From NCBI GenBank assembly GCA_028673005.1, contig CM054120.1:56542057-56606056 (forward strand): 64,000 bases of DNA, read 5' to 3'. Source of the stretch: Tanypteryx hageni (Eukaryota; Arthropoda; Insecta; Odonata; Petaluridae). The stretch's first letter is position 1. Every line of letters begins with the position of its first letter. Below the pieces are notes generated by a model, which saw only the letters and a program-made list of their open reading frames with translations, was not told where the DNA came from and did not search any database. Of the stretch, positions 21,207 to 34,411 are shown piece by piece. A program made the position numbers and the translations under genes.

Positions 21207-22245
21207 TGTTCTCTTTGTGGATGCTAGCAATATTGCTTTGGGAGACACTCTCAAACAGCTGATTGACGGTAATTCTCGTTTGTCCACATATGAATTGAAA
21301 TGTATGGCCTGTTGCTTTGCAACTCAAAAGTTTAAGCCATACCTGCAGGCTAGACCATTTCATTTTTATACTAATAATGCTGCTCTCACCTGGCTGTTTA
21401 ATCACCCTACACAATTAGGGAAATTTGGTCGCATGGTTTTAAAACTTTCTTGTTTTTGTTTCACAATTCACCATGTTTCTGCTTCTAAAAATAGGGCTGC
21501 TGATTGCTTGTCACGGGTTAGAATCTAGGATCATCATTCTGATCCAACCCCCGTTGAAATTTCTTGTCTATTGCAACATGTACCATTGTCCCTCACTAAT
21601 ATTCACCATCATCAGGCTTCGGACAGAGACTTTTGCAAAATAATAGAGCAAATCAGATCAGGGAAAACCATTCCGAATTATTCTTTGCAAGGCGACTTAT
21701 TGTGTCACCATTCCCTGGGCTGTAAGAAGCCTCGAGTTGTAATTCCTCTTGCTTTAATATAGATGATCTTCCAATATTTTTATACTTCTCCTATTGGTGG
21801 TCATCTAGTCAGTGCAATGACTTGTGATAAAATCTCCCGTGAATTTTGGTGGTTGGATATGAGAGCAGATATTTCAACAAAAGTTAAAAACTGTCATGAT
21901 TGTCAAATAAATAAACCCAGAAATTGTCTACCTCCTGGTCGTCAATCAGCTAAATTCTCGACTTATCCCTGGGAAAGAATATTTATTAATTTTGTCGGTC
22001 CATTTCCTAGGAGTAAATTTGGTCATGCCTATGCCTTAGCCATAATTGATGGATTTAATAAATTTGTAAATATTCAACCGGTTACAAACTCAAAAAGTAA
22101 AGCTGTTGTTGATATCCTAACCAGGCTAGTATTTTCTAAATTTGGGGTTCCCAAATATATTGTTTCAGATAACGCTTCCTCTTTCAAATCCACATTATTT
22201 TATGACATGTGTATTAGCCCAGGGATTAAACATTACCATGGTTAA
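21207..22245 (+). pseudogene. LTR element B pol remnant: RNase H and integrase
   Basis: The sequence begins inside the RNase H domain of a Gypsy-type Pol (FVDASNIALG at about 21210) and runs through ADCLSRV (about 21505). Integrase follows, with an HH-CC region (SPIGGHLVSAM near 21790, NCHDCQINKP near 21890), the first catalytic region INFVGP near 21988 (N where D is expected) and SDNASSF near 22168. It ends before the third catalytic residue. A TAG at 21526 and a TAG just before 21763 interrupt it. It is related to, but clearly diverged from, Gypsy-A pol. Gag, protease and RT are missing. The unit 2 copy (47155-48163) has an extra TGA at 47918-47920 and a 2-base loss near 48160. Confidence 0.85.
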
Positions 22246-22699
22246 TGTACTCCAGCCACAATTGAGCTAGCATACTTTAAAATGTTTATTTTTGTAATAT
22301 GTATCTATGTACTATCTTTCACAGTGATTTTTTTAAAATTTTTTATATTCTGTGAATTTCATGGCAATCTACTTAAACAATGTGAGGCAAATCAAATCTG
22401 TTTAGTACTCCAATTATTACCTCTCTCATGCATTTTCATAACGGTCGGACAATGCCAGGGTAGGCATTCCATTTTTTTTTCCTCGTTCTCATCTAATAGT
22501 TGCTATTAATTTTAAATTTTGCACTGCTGGCAAATACTATTTTCTTACTAATTTGTAAATTTGTAATAATTATATTGTGTTAATGTACATTGGAACCATT
22601 GTGATTATTTTGGATTCTAATACTGTGCTTCAAGATGGTGAGTGTGACTTGGTTTGCTAAACTAAACAGTGAGTGAACACACTGAAAGTGAGGGGGCAA
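22246..22699 (+). other. AT-rich 3' non-coding region of LTR element B with polypurine tract
   Basis: No protein is recognisable. The last 16 bases (GAAAGTGAGGGGGCAA, 22684-22699) form a purine-rich tract directly before the TGTAG LTR start. The same tract is at 48630-48645. Confidence 0.5.
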
Positions 22700-23040
22700 T
22701 GTAGAATTTTTCTATTTTTGACAATTTATCGAATTCCCCTTCAGTTTATCGTGTTCGCCAGAAGTTTATGTGTTTGAACTCTTTCCAATGGCGAACTCTA
22801 GCAAATAACGACCCCTGCCTGCGACGCACCCTTTTTCGTGGGAAGCCTTCTTTTATAGCAACAGACATTAGCCCGGAAGAGGACACTAGTAGATCGAGGG
22901 TAGAACCAATTAGCGTTCGCGAGTGCTGTGCTGGAGGGCGCTCATCGATCATCATCGGAATTAATCATTGGAATTGGATTCTGATCAGAGATCGGAATTA
23001 GGCAGAATCGGTCATTCGCGGGCTTATAGTTAGCGATTCA
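22700..23040 (+). repeat. 3' LTR (or part of it) of LTR element B
   Basis: It begins TGTAGAATTTTTC after a polypurine tract, and its first 100 bases match the LTR start at 19514. After about 22800 the two diverge, so the LTR may be cut there. The end near 23040 is estimated from where the Jockey-A leader begins. The counterpart is 48646-48986. Confidence 0.45.
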
Positions 23041-23436
23041 ACAATAACGAACTCCTCTAGCTATTCCGTTGCTCTTGCTGGTGTTTGGAAAACTCCCCCT
23101 GGGAAGGAAGTACTGTAATCCGCTGTGGTCCAGACCAACCAGGGCCTTCTAAGCGTGACCAGGATCTACCCAGGGGTAAACCGCACGCCTCGCTGCGAGC
23201 GGAGCACCTGGGGGAACCTTGCACGGTCACACTTTCTCTCTTGCAGCGGGGGGTGGCTAATATAGGTCCACCTTCTCACCCGCACATCGTGATCTTTTGT
23301 CTATTCGGACAGGTGGAAATTGCTAGGCTAGGAAGGAAGGGCTTCAGCCCACTCCACTTTAAACCCGCTCTGCGAAATGTCGCTGCTCAGATGACCTCCG
23401 GCAAAAAAGTTACAACATAGGACGATTCCTCCTAAG

Positions 23437-24780
23437 ATGAACGTCGATACATCATTTCCCAGTAATATCAAACACATCCTCTTCGGAAAAGATTTTAATA
23501 ATGATGCAGGTCCAAACGACTGAAAAATTGACTCCCAAAATCTGACCCCGAAAGACTGGATAGTAATTTTTGACAGCAAACCAAGACAAGGGAAACCAAG
23601 ACACGAAGGCCCTTTCAAGAGCCAAAACAACAACGATAACTCCCAACTAGCCCCTATCCAAGAGGGGGACACACTCGATGCTGTTACACGAGCTACTGAG
23701 GCCATGGAAACGGGCACCTTTCAACAGCCGAAGAAGAAGCGGAATACGAAATTTAAGCCATTCTTCACCGCTGCCGAGACTATTGCCGTCAAACACCAAA
23801 CGGTAGAAACCAACAACTGCTACGACCCGCTCCTCAGAGACGCTAATATAGACGTCACCCCGGGACCTTCTACCAGCTTCTTCTCCCGCCGAACCATCCC
23901 AGACTAGTCTACTTAAGCCGCCAGCAATTCTATCATATGAATTGGCAGACTTCCGACAATATACAACAGCCGTCAAGAGGGTCACAAAGGACCACTCATT
24001 CCAAGTGACATCCCGTAGGCACTATACCAGGTTACAGCTAACCTACATAGAAGGCCACATAAGTGTGCAGACTATGTTAAGAGAAGAACAAGCTCAGTTG
24101 TCCAAAGAGGAAAAAACCCTTAGCTTTACCATCAGAGGGATTCACACAAAAATGGAAGAATCTTATCTCAAGGAAATTCTGGATGACATGAATGTTCCAG
24201 TCTTACGCAATCGTCAGATTCTCCGAGCAGACAAATCACCCCTAGGGACATTCTTAGTATCAAACCTCGCCACAGCCCAAGGATGGGATCCAAAAGATTT
24301 CCTCCGATGTACTTCCATCGGGAATTCTCGAGTCCACATTCTACGATACCGACATGAAGAACCACAGATGTGCTTCCAATGCAATCGTTTCGGACATTCA
24401 TCAACGTTCTGCACAGCGTTACCTCGATAGTATAAGTGTGCCGGCCCCCACCATGGGAAAACCTGCTCGAAGAAAAAGGAGGATGGTCCTGCCACATGAT
24501 GTAATTGTGGAGTCCTACACCCTGGCTTCTACAAGACCTGCCCGATATACGAACGAGAGGCAAGGAAAAGATTTGGATCGCTGGAAACCTCTCAGCCTCA
24601 GCAGGCACCCCCTGCCTATCTACCGGCACCAGCTCCAAGCGGCAACGCCTGGGGCAGCAATAGAAAGAACGCAGCACATCTACGGACTTCCCACCAATCC
24701 TGCATCCCGCAGCCACAAACGGCGAGACAATACAGGAACCCAACGTCCCCCTTCGTCACAGACGGATACCACCTCGACCT
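23437..24780 (+). pseudogene. Element A ORF1 (Gag-like, PRE_C2HC plus zinc knuckles)
   Basis: The ATG at 23437 is followed by SNIKHILFGKDF, which parallels NIKQVLFGQAF in element C. The same frame, after a TGA near 23518, reaches NNCYDPLLRDANIDVTPGP near 23812 and stops at 23905. In the next frame 23942-24430 encodes an RNA-binding and PRE_C2HC-like domain (EKTLSFTIRGI near 24110) and a CCHC knuckle, CFQCNRFGHSSTFC, near 24370-24411. Two further cysteine-rich units (CAGPHHGKTC and CNCGVLHPGFYKTC) follow after TAG and TGA stops near 24428 and 24497. Such proteins bind element RNA and carry it to the nucleus. Unit 1 lacks about 12 bases near 24102 that unit 2 keeps. The unit 2 copy is 49383-50738. 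Confidence 0.78.
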
Positions 24781-24937
24781 GAACCAACTACGGATAATCC
24801 ACCTTTCCTCCCGACAACGGATTCGGCCCTAACCTCCCTCCTTACATCACTGCAGTTTCTAGCGTCAGTGCTGCAGAAACAACTGGAGGAACTTGGATAA
24901 GTGCTTGCCCAACTTTCCGGTCAAATAATGACTATCC

Positions 24938-27370
24938 ATGGATAAGAACACCCAGCTCTCCGGAATTGTCCTTATCACCTGGAACTGCAACGGTGCTATA
25001 ATAACCAAATCACCTGAACTGCTAGCTTTCCTCCAGGGAAACAACGTCATAGTAGCTCTTACACCAGAAACACATCTTAAGCAATCTTAGAAATGGGCGG
25101 CACCCGGATTCAAGGATTTTCGAACAGTCAGGGAGGGCAGACTAGGAGGAGGAACAGCCATCCTTGTTAGAGGGGACATTTCAGCATATGAAGTAACGAT
25201 TCCTCAGACAACGACATTGGAAGCTACAGCCGCCATTCTACATACTGCGAGTGGACCTGTCCAATTAGCATCCTGCTACCTTCCGCCCGGGAAAATGTTC
25301 CATGAGGAAGACTGAAAAACTACGACCAACCGGCGTTTCTTTATATGCCGGCGGTGATTTTAACTCGAAACACGAGTCCTGGAACTCCTGCGTCAATAAT
25401 AAACAAGGAATCGATCTACGCAGCTGGGCTGACACTAACACAGTGAAAATAATATCCCCCACAGCTCCTACTCGAATCCATAATACTGGTACAGGAGAAT
25501 TTTTAGACTTGCTTTTGGCGGCTGGAATACAAAAATCAATTAATATCTTTACAGTTCCAACCCTAAGTAGCGACCACTACACATTGATCGTCTATATAGG
25601 TACCAAGTTACTCCCAGTTCGTACATTTCGGGACTACAAGGGCGCAGACTGAACTAAGTTCCGGAGACATCTTGAGGATTTCTTTCCGGAACAGACTCCA
25701 AATCCCCTCACACCAGCGGCCATAGATTACCAAGTACAGTACCTCACGGAAAAAGTTATTGAAACTGTGGAAGCTACTATCCTTGAGATACGCTGCCGAA
25801 GACTATACCAGAAAAAACTTCCTGACGCCATCTTCTGGATTATTAAACTGAAAAACAAGACCAGGAGACGGCTCCAGAAAACTGGCTACCCAGTGACAAA
25901 GCAAAGATAAAGACTATAAAGCATAGCATACGCGAAAAGATCAAAGAACACCGGCGTAACACTTGGGACAAACAGACGGCTTCCCTAAATTTCAACGACG
26001 GTTCCATCTGGCGGCTAACCAAACAATTAAGAAACCCCTTGAGACTGATCCTCCAATACAGTTGACCAAGGCCCGGCCTGCACACCACTAGAAAAGGCGA
26101 ATCAACTTGCCAAGTACTTGGAAAGCGTTTTCCAACTAAATACTGGCCCAGACACAATTCCTGGGGAATGGACAGCGCCGGAATCAGAACAAGAGGAAGA
26201 AGAGATGCCAGTCTTAACCATGGACCACCTAATAACGGTAGTTAAGTCTCTTCGACCACATAAAGCCCCAGGTACGGATGGCATAAACAACGAAATCCTT
26301 CTACAGATACCAGTCAACTTATTAAAACACCTGATAGCGACCTATAACGCCTCCATCCGAATAGAAAATTTCCGCCCAATATCACTTCTAGACGAACTTG
26401 GAAAGATGCCAACATAGTGAAACGAACACATTTTACCACCACAGCAGTTCGGCTTCCGAGGGGAACACGCTACGGCTCACCAGCTTACACGGGTCTGCGA
26501 GTTCATATCGGAGTACTTCAACAGAAACTGCGCAGCAACAGGAGATTTCTTTGACATCCAGAATGCTTTCAATAAAGTCTGGCATAAGGGATTCCTCCAT
26601 AAGCTCACCAAATTTTAATATTCTAAGTGGATTGTTAGGATTCTGAAATCCTACCTACATGAAAGGAATTTTCAGGTCTCCTGGCAGAAGGCCGTATCCC
26701 CATGGCATCTAGTAACTGCTGGCGTCCCGCAGGGATCTGTGTTGGGCCCCCAAATTTTCAATATTTTTACTGCGGATATCCCGCGTGACAAAGGCTAGAA
26801 CACAATGATAGCTCTATATGGTGTAGACGCTGCTATTACCACCAGATCTACTCAGCCGAAGATGGCGGCGAGATACCTTCAGGCGGCCACCGACAAACTC
26901 CTAAGTTATTACAATGAATGGAGAATAATCATTATTCCGGCAAAAACCCAGACTATTCTCTTCTCACGAGCCCAACGGACTGAACCAACCCAGTCATACT
27001 AGATTACACTGAAACCGAGTGGGCTGATAATATTTCATATCTAGTGATTACCCTTGAACGGCGCCTGTCACTAGGTGCACACGCAACAAAAATGGCCTAT
27101 AGAGCTATCTCGCTCCGGATTAGACTCTCCCCCATACTAAAGTCCCCCCATGTCTCCATTCGGAATAAAATCCACATCTACCAGAGTGTAATTTTTCCGG
27201 AATACACCCACGCTTCAGCAGCGTGGAGCGGACTCTTACATAGAACAGCTCTAGTACAGCTCGAAAAATCAGAACGCTGCGTACTCCGCACAGTTTTACT
27301 GCTCTGCTAGAGGACCACAAATGAAGTCCTCCACTATTTAACCGATACCATCCAGTGGAGGAAAGGCTGA
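24938..27370 (+). pseudogene. Element A ORF2 (endonuclease and reverse transcriptase), crossing into unit 2
   Basis: The ATG at 24938 leads into an apurinic-type endonuclease: ITWNCNGA near 24973, PETHL near 25062, LGGGTAILVRGD near 25143, GGDFNSKHESWN near 25351 and SSDHYTLIV near 25570. The RT follows: HKAPGTDGINNEIL near 26258, FRPISLLDELGK near 26370 and GVPQGSVLGP near 26722. The catalytic box at about 26817-26828 reads YGVD, whereas the copies at 543 and 52775 read YGDD, so this copy has lost an active-site aspartate. A TAG near 25088, a frameshift near 25310, a TGA near 25649 and further breaks to the end make it non-functional. Confidence 0.85.
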
Positions 27371-27530
27371 AAACCACAGCACAAAAATTTTACCAGGTAC
27401 TACCAACTTAGATCTACAGACTCTTACAAGAACTCGGAAAAACAAAAGCCAACGGAGGATTATCCCAAGGAGGGACAAAATCGGATGAAGAAAACGTACC
27501 ACCATAGAAAACCCAAGAGTTAGCAAATAA

Positions 27531-27964
27531 GGTTCCCGGCCTTCACTCGAGATGGGCTACTACTGCACCTTGGCAGGCCATGAGCACAGGCAGTGAAGGG
27601 GAGGGGGCGAGCGAGATAGGACGAGGAGAGAGAGCGAAGACAGCGGAATGAACGCATCTGTGGAAAGTTTATCTGCGAGTCGAACCCTTTTCCATATCAT
27701 TTGTGATTCCTAAAGTGGACATTTATACTAAGTATTGTACTATATTTGTGCTTAGTATTATGTCACTGCAATATAATTGTTAGTACATTTTATGATATTT
27801 ATCCAGTGTATGCTATTTGATTATGTGGTCGGCAGCAGAAGTGACACCGAGAGTATCGTCTCGTTTAATTATTTTCAAGTACTATTAGTATTACGAGAGA
27901 ATAATGTTAAATGAGACAGTTTCGTCTCAACGTTCAATCCAATCCCGTCGGCTGCAGAGTAAGC
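27531..27964 (+). repeat. LTR-like remnant, unit 2
   Basis: This is the copy of 1256-1689, nearly identical. The upstream tail of element A carries one extra T near 27496. No gene is present. Confidence 0.5.
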
Positions 27965-29461
27965 TGCCGGACGATCCAACTTACTCTACATTCAAAGGCG
28001 ACCCGACGATGAAAACCGAAAAGAAAATCCGAGAGCCGATTAAGAAATCCTCCATACCTATTGAAGACCAAAGGGACCTACTGCCGTCATCATCCAGACC
28101 TACACGACTGTATGGGTTACCAAAAATACACAAGAACGACGTTCCCCTGAGACCCATCGTCAGCGCCATCGGCTCCCCAACATATAGGCTGTCAAAATAC
28201 CTCGCACGAAGCTTATAGACGTACGTAGGCGGATCGGAGTTGCACGTGATGAATTCAGCACATTTCATATAAAGGGTAAACGACATGAAAGTATCTGAGA
28301 AAGATATTCTAGTAAGCTTTGACGTGACCTCACTCTTCACTAAGGTTCCCATAAAGGACTCCATCGATTTCTTGAAGGAGCTTATACATCATGGACTTCC
28401 GGCAGACTATCCGGATTTAACAGAATTCTGCCTCGCCAACAACTACTTCCTGAGGAACGGACAGTTTTACGAGCAGAAGGAAGTAACAGTTATGTGCTGT
28501 CCTCTCTCCCCCGTCATAGCCAATCTGTATATGAAGTGTTTCGAGTCTAAGACGCTATCATCATGTGGACCTCGTCCTTCTTTCTGGCTGCGTTACGTGG
28601 ATAACACATTCGTCATTTGGCCCCTTGGGACATCACGAATTCCAACGTCTAATCAACCAAGTCCACCCGGCCATCCTGTTCATCAGGTAAGTCCAGAGAA
28701 CGGCACCCTACCATTTCTCTACGTCATGGTGAAGAAGAGAACTGACGGGAGCCTTGGACGCAGCGTATATCGGAAAAAGCCGCACACTTATCGTTACCTG
28801 CATGCTGCCTCTCATCACCATCCTCAGTAGAAGGCACTCACTAATAAATGCTACAGACATCCATTCATCCGGCGGAATATAAAACCGAAACAAAAATCCT
28901 CGGTGGAACGACCAAAACCCACAGCCTACGCAAAAATTCTATTCATTGCTTGACATCAGAACGAATAGCAAGAATTCTACGAAAAGAAAATATCGTCGTC
29001 CATTTTAACACGCTAGGAAATATGAATGAAGAACTTCCGTCTGCGAAAGATGCACTCGACCCGCCAAAACCTTAAGGAGTCTACCTGATTCCATGCAGCT
29101 GCTGACAAGTATTCGTCGGACAAACTGGACGATCCATTCGCTGTCGCTTAGCCGAACATAGACGGGTCATGATGAACAAGAAATTGAGCGAGTTGGCCAT
29201 AGCAGAGCACTTCACCTCTGGCCCGGGACATAAAATCACGCTCGAAGAAACGAAATTACTCGCGAAAAAAGATCGATATTTTCCAAGGTTAATTCGCGAA
29301 GATATTGAAATCGAATTTCAATCAGGACGACGGTTTGCACATCAGCAGTACATGGAAGCGACTCTTCCAACGGAAGGGTGGAAGTGAGGAAAAATACGTT
29401 GGAGATCTCCAAAGAGATATATAGGACTACTCGAACAAGCCAATAAGCGACGAACAACGGT
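27965..29461 (+). pseudogene. PLE1, unit 2
   Basis: It matches 1690-3186 almost base for base, with the same VDN active site (2594-2605 bases into the unit-equivalent region, about 28594-28605), linker deletion and TGA in the GIY-YIG domain (29103-29105). One difference is AAG for ATG near 28021. It is inactive. Confidence 0.88.
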
Positions 29462-29508
29462 AAACTAGGAAGGGTCGAGTGAATATAAAATTTAGATCCC
29501 TACCATCG

Positions 29509-31591
29509 GATCTCACTCTTTGACTGAGACTCAAACGGGCCTGGACGGGAACTGGACAGTATGGCCAGCTCCCTTGCAGAAACCATCATTACCGCAGCAA
29601 AATCCTCCATCACAAGGAAACCGCCACGTCCACCTGACCACCTAGCACTTCCTCCAGAGCTTCAATCGCTCATAGTGCAGAGAAATAAAATCAGGAGAGA
29701 GTACCACCGATATGAGACTTCAGGATTAAAACAAGAGCTTCGTAACTTAAACCATGAAATCCGAGACCGAGTGCGACTCCTGAAATCAAAGAGATGGGAG
29801 GAGATGCTAGAATCCCTGAATTTCGAAGATATAAATATCTGGAAAATGACACGCGCCCTTCGTGATGCGCCAATGGTAGACTCGCCATAGCTCATTGGCA
29901 CTACAAAATATACGGAGCCAAAGAGAAGGCAGACTATTTGGCAGATTACTTAGAAGGAGTATTTCAACCGAACCCTGGGACACCTGAGTCAGGCGACGAG
30001 ACTGAAGTGATAGAGCCATTGACACCAGGCGAGATCTCAGTGGTTCCGGAACTCTCGTCGAAAGACGTAACCACTGCTATCCGCAGACTCCCAATATGGA
30101 AATCCTAGGACCAGATGGAATCTCAAATGAGATTCTTAAGAGAATCCTGAGAGCTGCTGGGGAATACTTAGCAGTCATAGCATAAAGCTCGATCAGAATA
30201 GTCCACTTCCCAAACCCATGGAAGAAAGCTAAATTATGCTGTATCCCGAAGGAAAGAGGGGCCTCAACGCCCGAGAAATCCTGGCCAATCTCCCTCTTTG
30301 ACGGGCTCGGGAAAATCATGGAAATATTGCTGTTCCTCTACATACAGAAACACTGTGAAGCGGAAAGAATCCTCCCCTCTGAGCAGTTTGGATTCAGGGA
30401 AGGTAGGAGCATCGTACAGCAACTCCAGCGAGATGTTGAGTTTTCCTCGGACTCCTTTAACCGAAAGAGGTGATCGGCCAGCGCATTTTTCAAGATATCT
30501 AGAGCCTTTGACCGTGTCTGGCATGAAGGCCTCCTAAACAAAATGACAAGGATGAAATTCCCTGCCTGGCAGATGAGACTCATTCGCTCGCATCTCTCGG
30601 AACGAAGCTTCAACGTGGTGTGGCGCCATGAGAACAATGAGAAGAAAGCCTCGGCAGGAGTACCTCAGGGGTCGGTACTGGGACCATTGCTGTTAAACAT
30701 TTTTACGTCAGACATCCCCAGGATGCAGGAAGACTGGAATATCATGCTCGACATATATGCAGATGAGGCAGCCCTCATCTCCCGCAGTATCAAACCGAAA
30801 GTGGCTACCAAACACCTGCAGGCAATCATTAACAAACTTGCCACCTGGTACGCCAAATGGCGTATCGCTCTGAACCCGGGAAAAACACAGGCCGTGCTTT
30901 TTACCCCGAAGCCCGAGGAAATCCCAAACCTGCCAAACTTGCATGTTCACAAGACAAGTATCCCATGGAGCGACAAGACCACCTACTTTGGGGTCATGAT
31001 TGATAAGAGATTGACTTTTCGGTCACATGTGGGTAACGCCATTCTTAAAGGAGCTAGAGCTAGATCTGCACAGCAGCCGTTATACAGGTCGGGGTGAGTC
31101 TCCCTAAAGACAAAGATCCGGCTATACGAATCTTTCATACGGCCAATACTGACATGCGCTGCTCCGATCTGGTCAGGCAAGATAAGAGGACCATCCAAAT
31201 CGAGACTTCAAACCTATGAAAAAAGGACACTCCGAGCAGCCATACACCCAAGTCCTGTCACGATAAACAACCTCTACCAGCAATCTGGCACCACCCCTGT
31301 ACTTTCCCACATTAGGATTATATCCGTACAGTTCTTCAGTAAAGGAGAAAACCACAGGGACGAAATACTCAGAGAACTCTGCATTGCAACCGCCAATTGC
31401 TGGGATAAACATAAACGGCCAAGATCCTCCACGGGGGAGGAATCAGGCCTTCCTATTCCATAACGGAAAAGAAGAGAATAAGGGGCAATGGCTGCCCAGA
31501 CCCTGGCACCCCTAAGTAGAGAAAATACCGACAAGGAAAAAGCCCAGAAAGAGGCAAGATTCCTAATAACAAGAGACAGGACGATCTCACT
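29509..31591 (+). mobile_element. Jockey-type insertion B, unit 2
   Basis: It has the same insertion point and the same 9-bp flanking duplication (29509-29517 and 31583-31591) as unit 1, and the same YADE box, so it is the duplicated copy, not an independent insertion. A private TAA near 30183 and small substitutions are present. The RT fragment covers 29561-31463. Confidence 0.82.
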
Positions 31592-34108
31592 TCATCTCCT
31601 AAAGATGCAGACTGCAACGTCTGCAAAACTTCGATAGCCAGAAATGCCGCCAACGCAGCGATACCCGAAAATCTCCTCCAGCATTCAGCAACGCTGCGAA
31701 AGCATTCAACACAAATTGATATCCCTCTACGGGGAGGACATTCAGAGGAAGACAAGGAGATTCGAGCGTCTCCGCAAACAGAAGTACAAAATTTTATCAT
31801 CACTTGACTTTCTTCAACGGTGCCGGCATACAAACACGATACCAACTAGCGTCAAGGTGAAACATAACATATAATCCAGGGCTGCAAAGAAGATTCTATA
31901 TCGGACAAGCCAGCACTCTCTCGTGAACGCATCCGCTCCACTAGATACGCGCTCCTGCAATATGCTCATAATCTCTACCATCTCTACCTAGAGCTCGCTT
32001 CCGTTATGTCTCACGAAGAGTGGGAGCCGAATGACCATATCACCGCCAGTTCCTCAACAAAAACCCAGCGGTCTTTTACGGAAAAACAAGTTAACAAATT
32101 TGAAAATCTCCGTAAGAAACAACATCCAGATCCGACGCCGAGCCCCGACAAGACGATTTAAAAACCTAATGGACATCATTTTCTCCGATGCAGCAAAATC
32201 AGCCTTAGCGAAAGGTCTGAACTTCGCCATCGCTCCCAAAAAATACCTGAGGAAGAAATTTTCTTGGGAGTGAAAACGGCCATCCGCAATTTGAATTAGA
32301 ACCAAGCAGAAGAAATTCGCCAACAGGTGGCGTATATTATTTGTAACGCAAGATTACCATCCTCCAACATCTCCACAGCCGAAAGACAGTTCACCAAAGA
32401 TTTGATAAACAACAATTGCATCGTGATTTTACCCGCTTATAAGGGAATCGCCACCGTAATTATCTCCAAGGAGGACAACGACGAGAAGATGCGCAATCTA
32501 CTGGACCATGCAACTTACCCACACTCAAAGGCGACCCGAAAATGAAAACGGAAAGGAAATTCCGAGAGCTGATTAGAAAATCCTCCATACCTATTGAAGA
32601 CCAACGAAACCTACTGCCGTCATCATCTAAACCTCCACGACTGTATCGGTTACCAAAAATACACAGGAACGACGTTCCCCTGAGACCCATCGTCAGCGCC
32701 ATCGGCTCCCCAACATATCGGCTGACATAATACATCGCACGGAGCTTACAGACGTACGTAGGCGGAACGGAGTCGCACTTAAAGTATTCAGCACAATTCA
32801 TAGAAAGTCTAAACGACATGAAAGTATCTGAGAACAATATTCTCTTGAGCTTTGACGTGACTTCACTCTTCACTAAGGTTCCCATTAAGGATTCCATTGA
32901 GATCTTGAAGGAGCTAATACATCAAGGACTTCCGGCAGACTATCCGGATTTAACAGAATTCTGCCTCACCAACAACTTCTTCCTGAGGAACGGACAGTTT
33001 TGCGAGCAGAAGGAAGTATCAGTTATGTGCTGTCCTCTCTCCCCCGTCATAGCCAATCTCTATATGGAGCCTTTCGAGTCTAAGACACTATCATCATGTG
33101 GTCCTCGTCCTTCATTCTGGCTGCGTCACGTGGATAACACATTCGTCATTTCGCCCCATGGGACAAATAAACTTCACGAGTTCTACCGTCTACTCAACCA
33201 AGTCCTGCATGCCATCAAGTTTACCATGGTAGTCGAAAAGTACGGCACACTACCAATTCTCTACGTCATGTTGAAGAAAAAACCTGACGGAAGCCTTGGA
33301 CACATCGTATTTCGGGAAAAGGCGCACACTGATCGTTACATGCATGCTGCCTCTCATCACCATCATCAGCAAATGGCATCAATAATCAAGACCCTGATGC
33401 ACCGAGCAAAGGCGATATCCGATCCCGAGTCCCTAAAAGACGAAGAAGAGCATATAAGAAGTGCACACGTTAATAATGACTACAGTCACCCATTCTACCG
33501 GCGGTATATAAAACCGAAATAAAAACCTTCGGTGGAACGACCAAAACCCACATCGTATGCAAAAATTCCCTTCATCGCCAGGACAACAGAACGCATTGCC
33601 AGGATTCTACGAAAAGAATATATCGTCGTCCGTTTTAACACGCTAAGAAAAATAAAAGAAGAACTTCCGTCTGCGAAACATGCACTCGACCCGCAAACAT
33701 CTGTAGGAGTCTACAGGATTCCAAGCAGCTGCTGACACGTATACGTCGGACAAACTGGACGATTCATTCGCTGTCGCTTAGCCGAACATAAACGGGCCAT
33801 GATGAACAAGAAATGGAGGGCGTCGGCCATAACGAAGCACTTCACCTCCGGCCCGGCACATAAAATCACGCTCGAAGAAACGAAATTACTCGCGAAAGAA
33901 GATCGATATTTTCCGAGGTTAATTCGCGAAGCTATTGAAATCGAATAACATCCAGTCAATTTCAACCGGGACGACGGTTTGCACTTCAGCAGAACATGGA
34001 AGCGACTCTTAACAAGGAAAAGTGAAAGGGAGGAAAAATACGTTGGAGTAACCTCCAAAGAGATAGGTATAACAACTCGAACGAGCCAATCAGCGATGGA
34101 CAACGGTT
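31592..34108 (+). pseudogene. PLE2, unit 2
   Basis: It matches 5317-7833. The open RT stretch is 32818-33522, with HVDN at 33127-33138. The linker and GIY-YIG part runs 33532-33948 with TGA at 33733-33735. It carries the same frame breaks as unit 1 plus a few substitutions, such as VVEKYG for EVEKYG. Confidence 0.88.
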
Positions 34109-34411
34109 AAACTAGGAAGGCACGAGTGAATATAAGAGTCAGATCCCTTCCATCGGATCTCACTTCAACTGCTGAAAATGCATACTGCAACGTCTGCGAA
34201 ACGTCGAGAGCAATAAATGCTGCCAACGCAGCGATACACGAAAACCTCCACCAGCAATCAGCAACGCTGCGAAAGCAATCAACTCAAATTGATATCCCTC
34301 TACGTGGAGGACATCCAGAGGAAGACAAGGAGATTCGAGCTTCTCGACAAAGGTAAAACTAGGAATGCACGAGTGAATATAAAAGTCAGATCCCTACCAT
34401 CGGATCTCACT
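34109..34411 (+). repeat. PLE terminal repeats with partial 5' region, unit 2
   Basis: This is the copy of 7834-8136: two 56-bp repeats 247 bases apart with a partial PLE 5' region between them. Confidence 0.65.

Larger units (their letters stand above)
23041..27530 (+). mobile_element. Jockey-type non-LTR element A, full-length layout, spanning the unit 1/unit 2 boundary
   Basis: A 5' leader (23041-23436, related to the leader of element C), ORF1 (23437-24780), ORF2 (24938-27370) and a 3' tail to about 27530 lie in the standard order. The tail has no clear poly(A). The next copy is 48987-53488, and the window start holds the end of the previous one. Every copy has stops and frameshifts, so none is autonomous. 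Confidence 0.82.
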
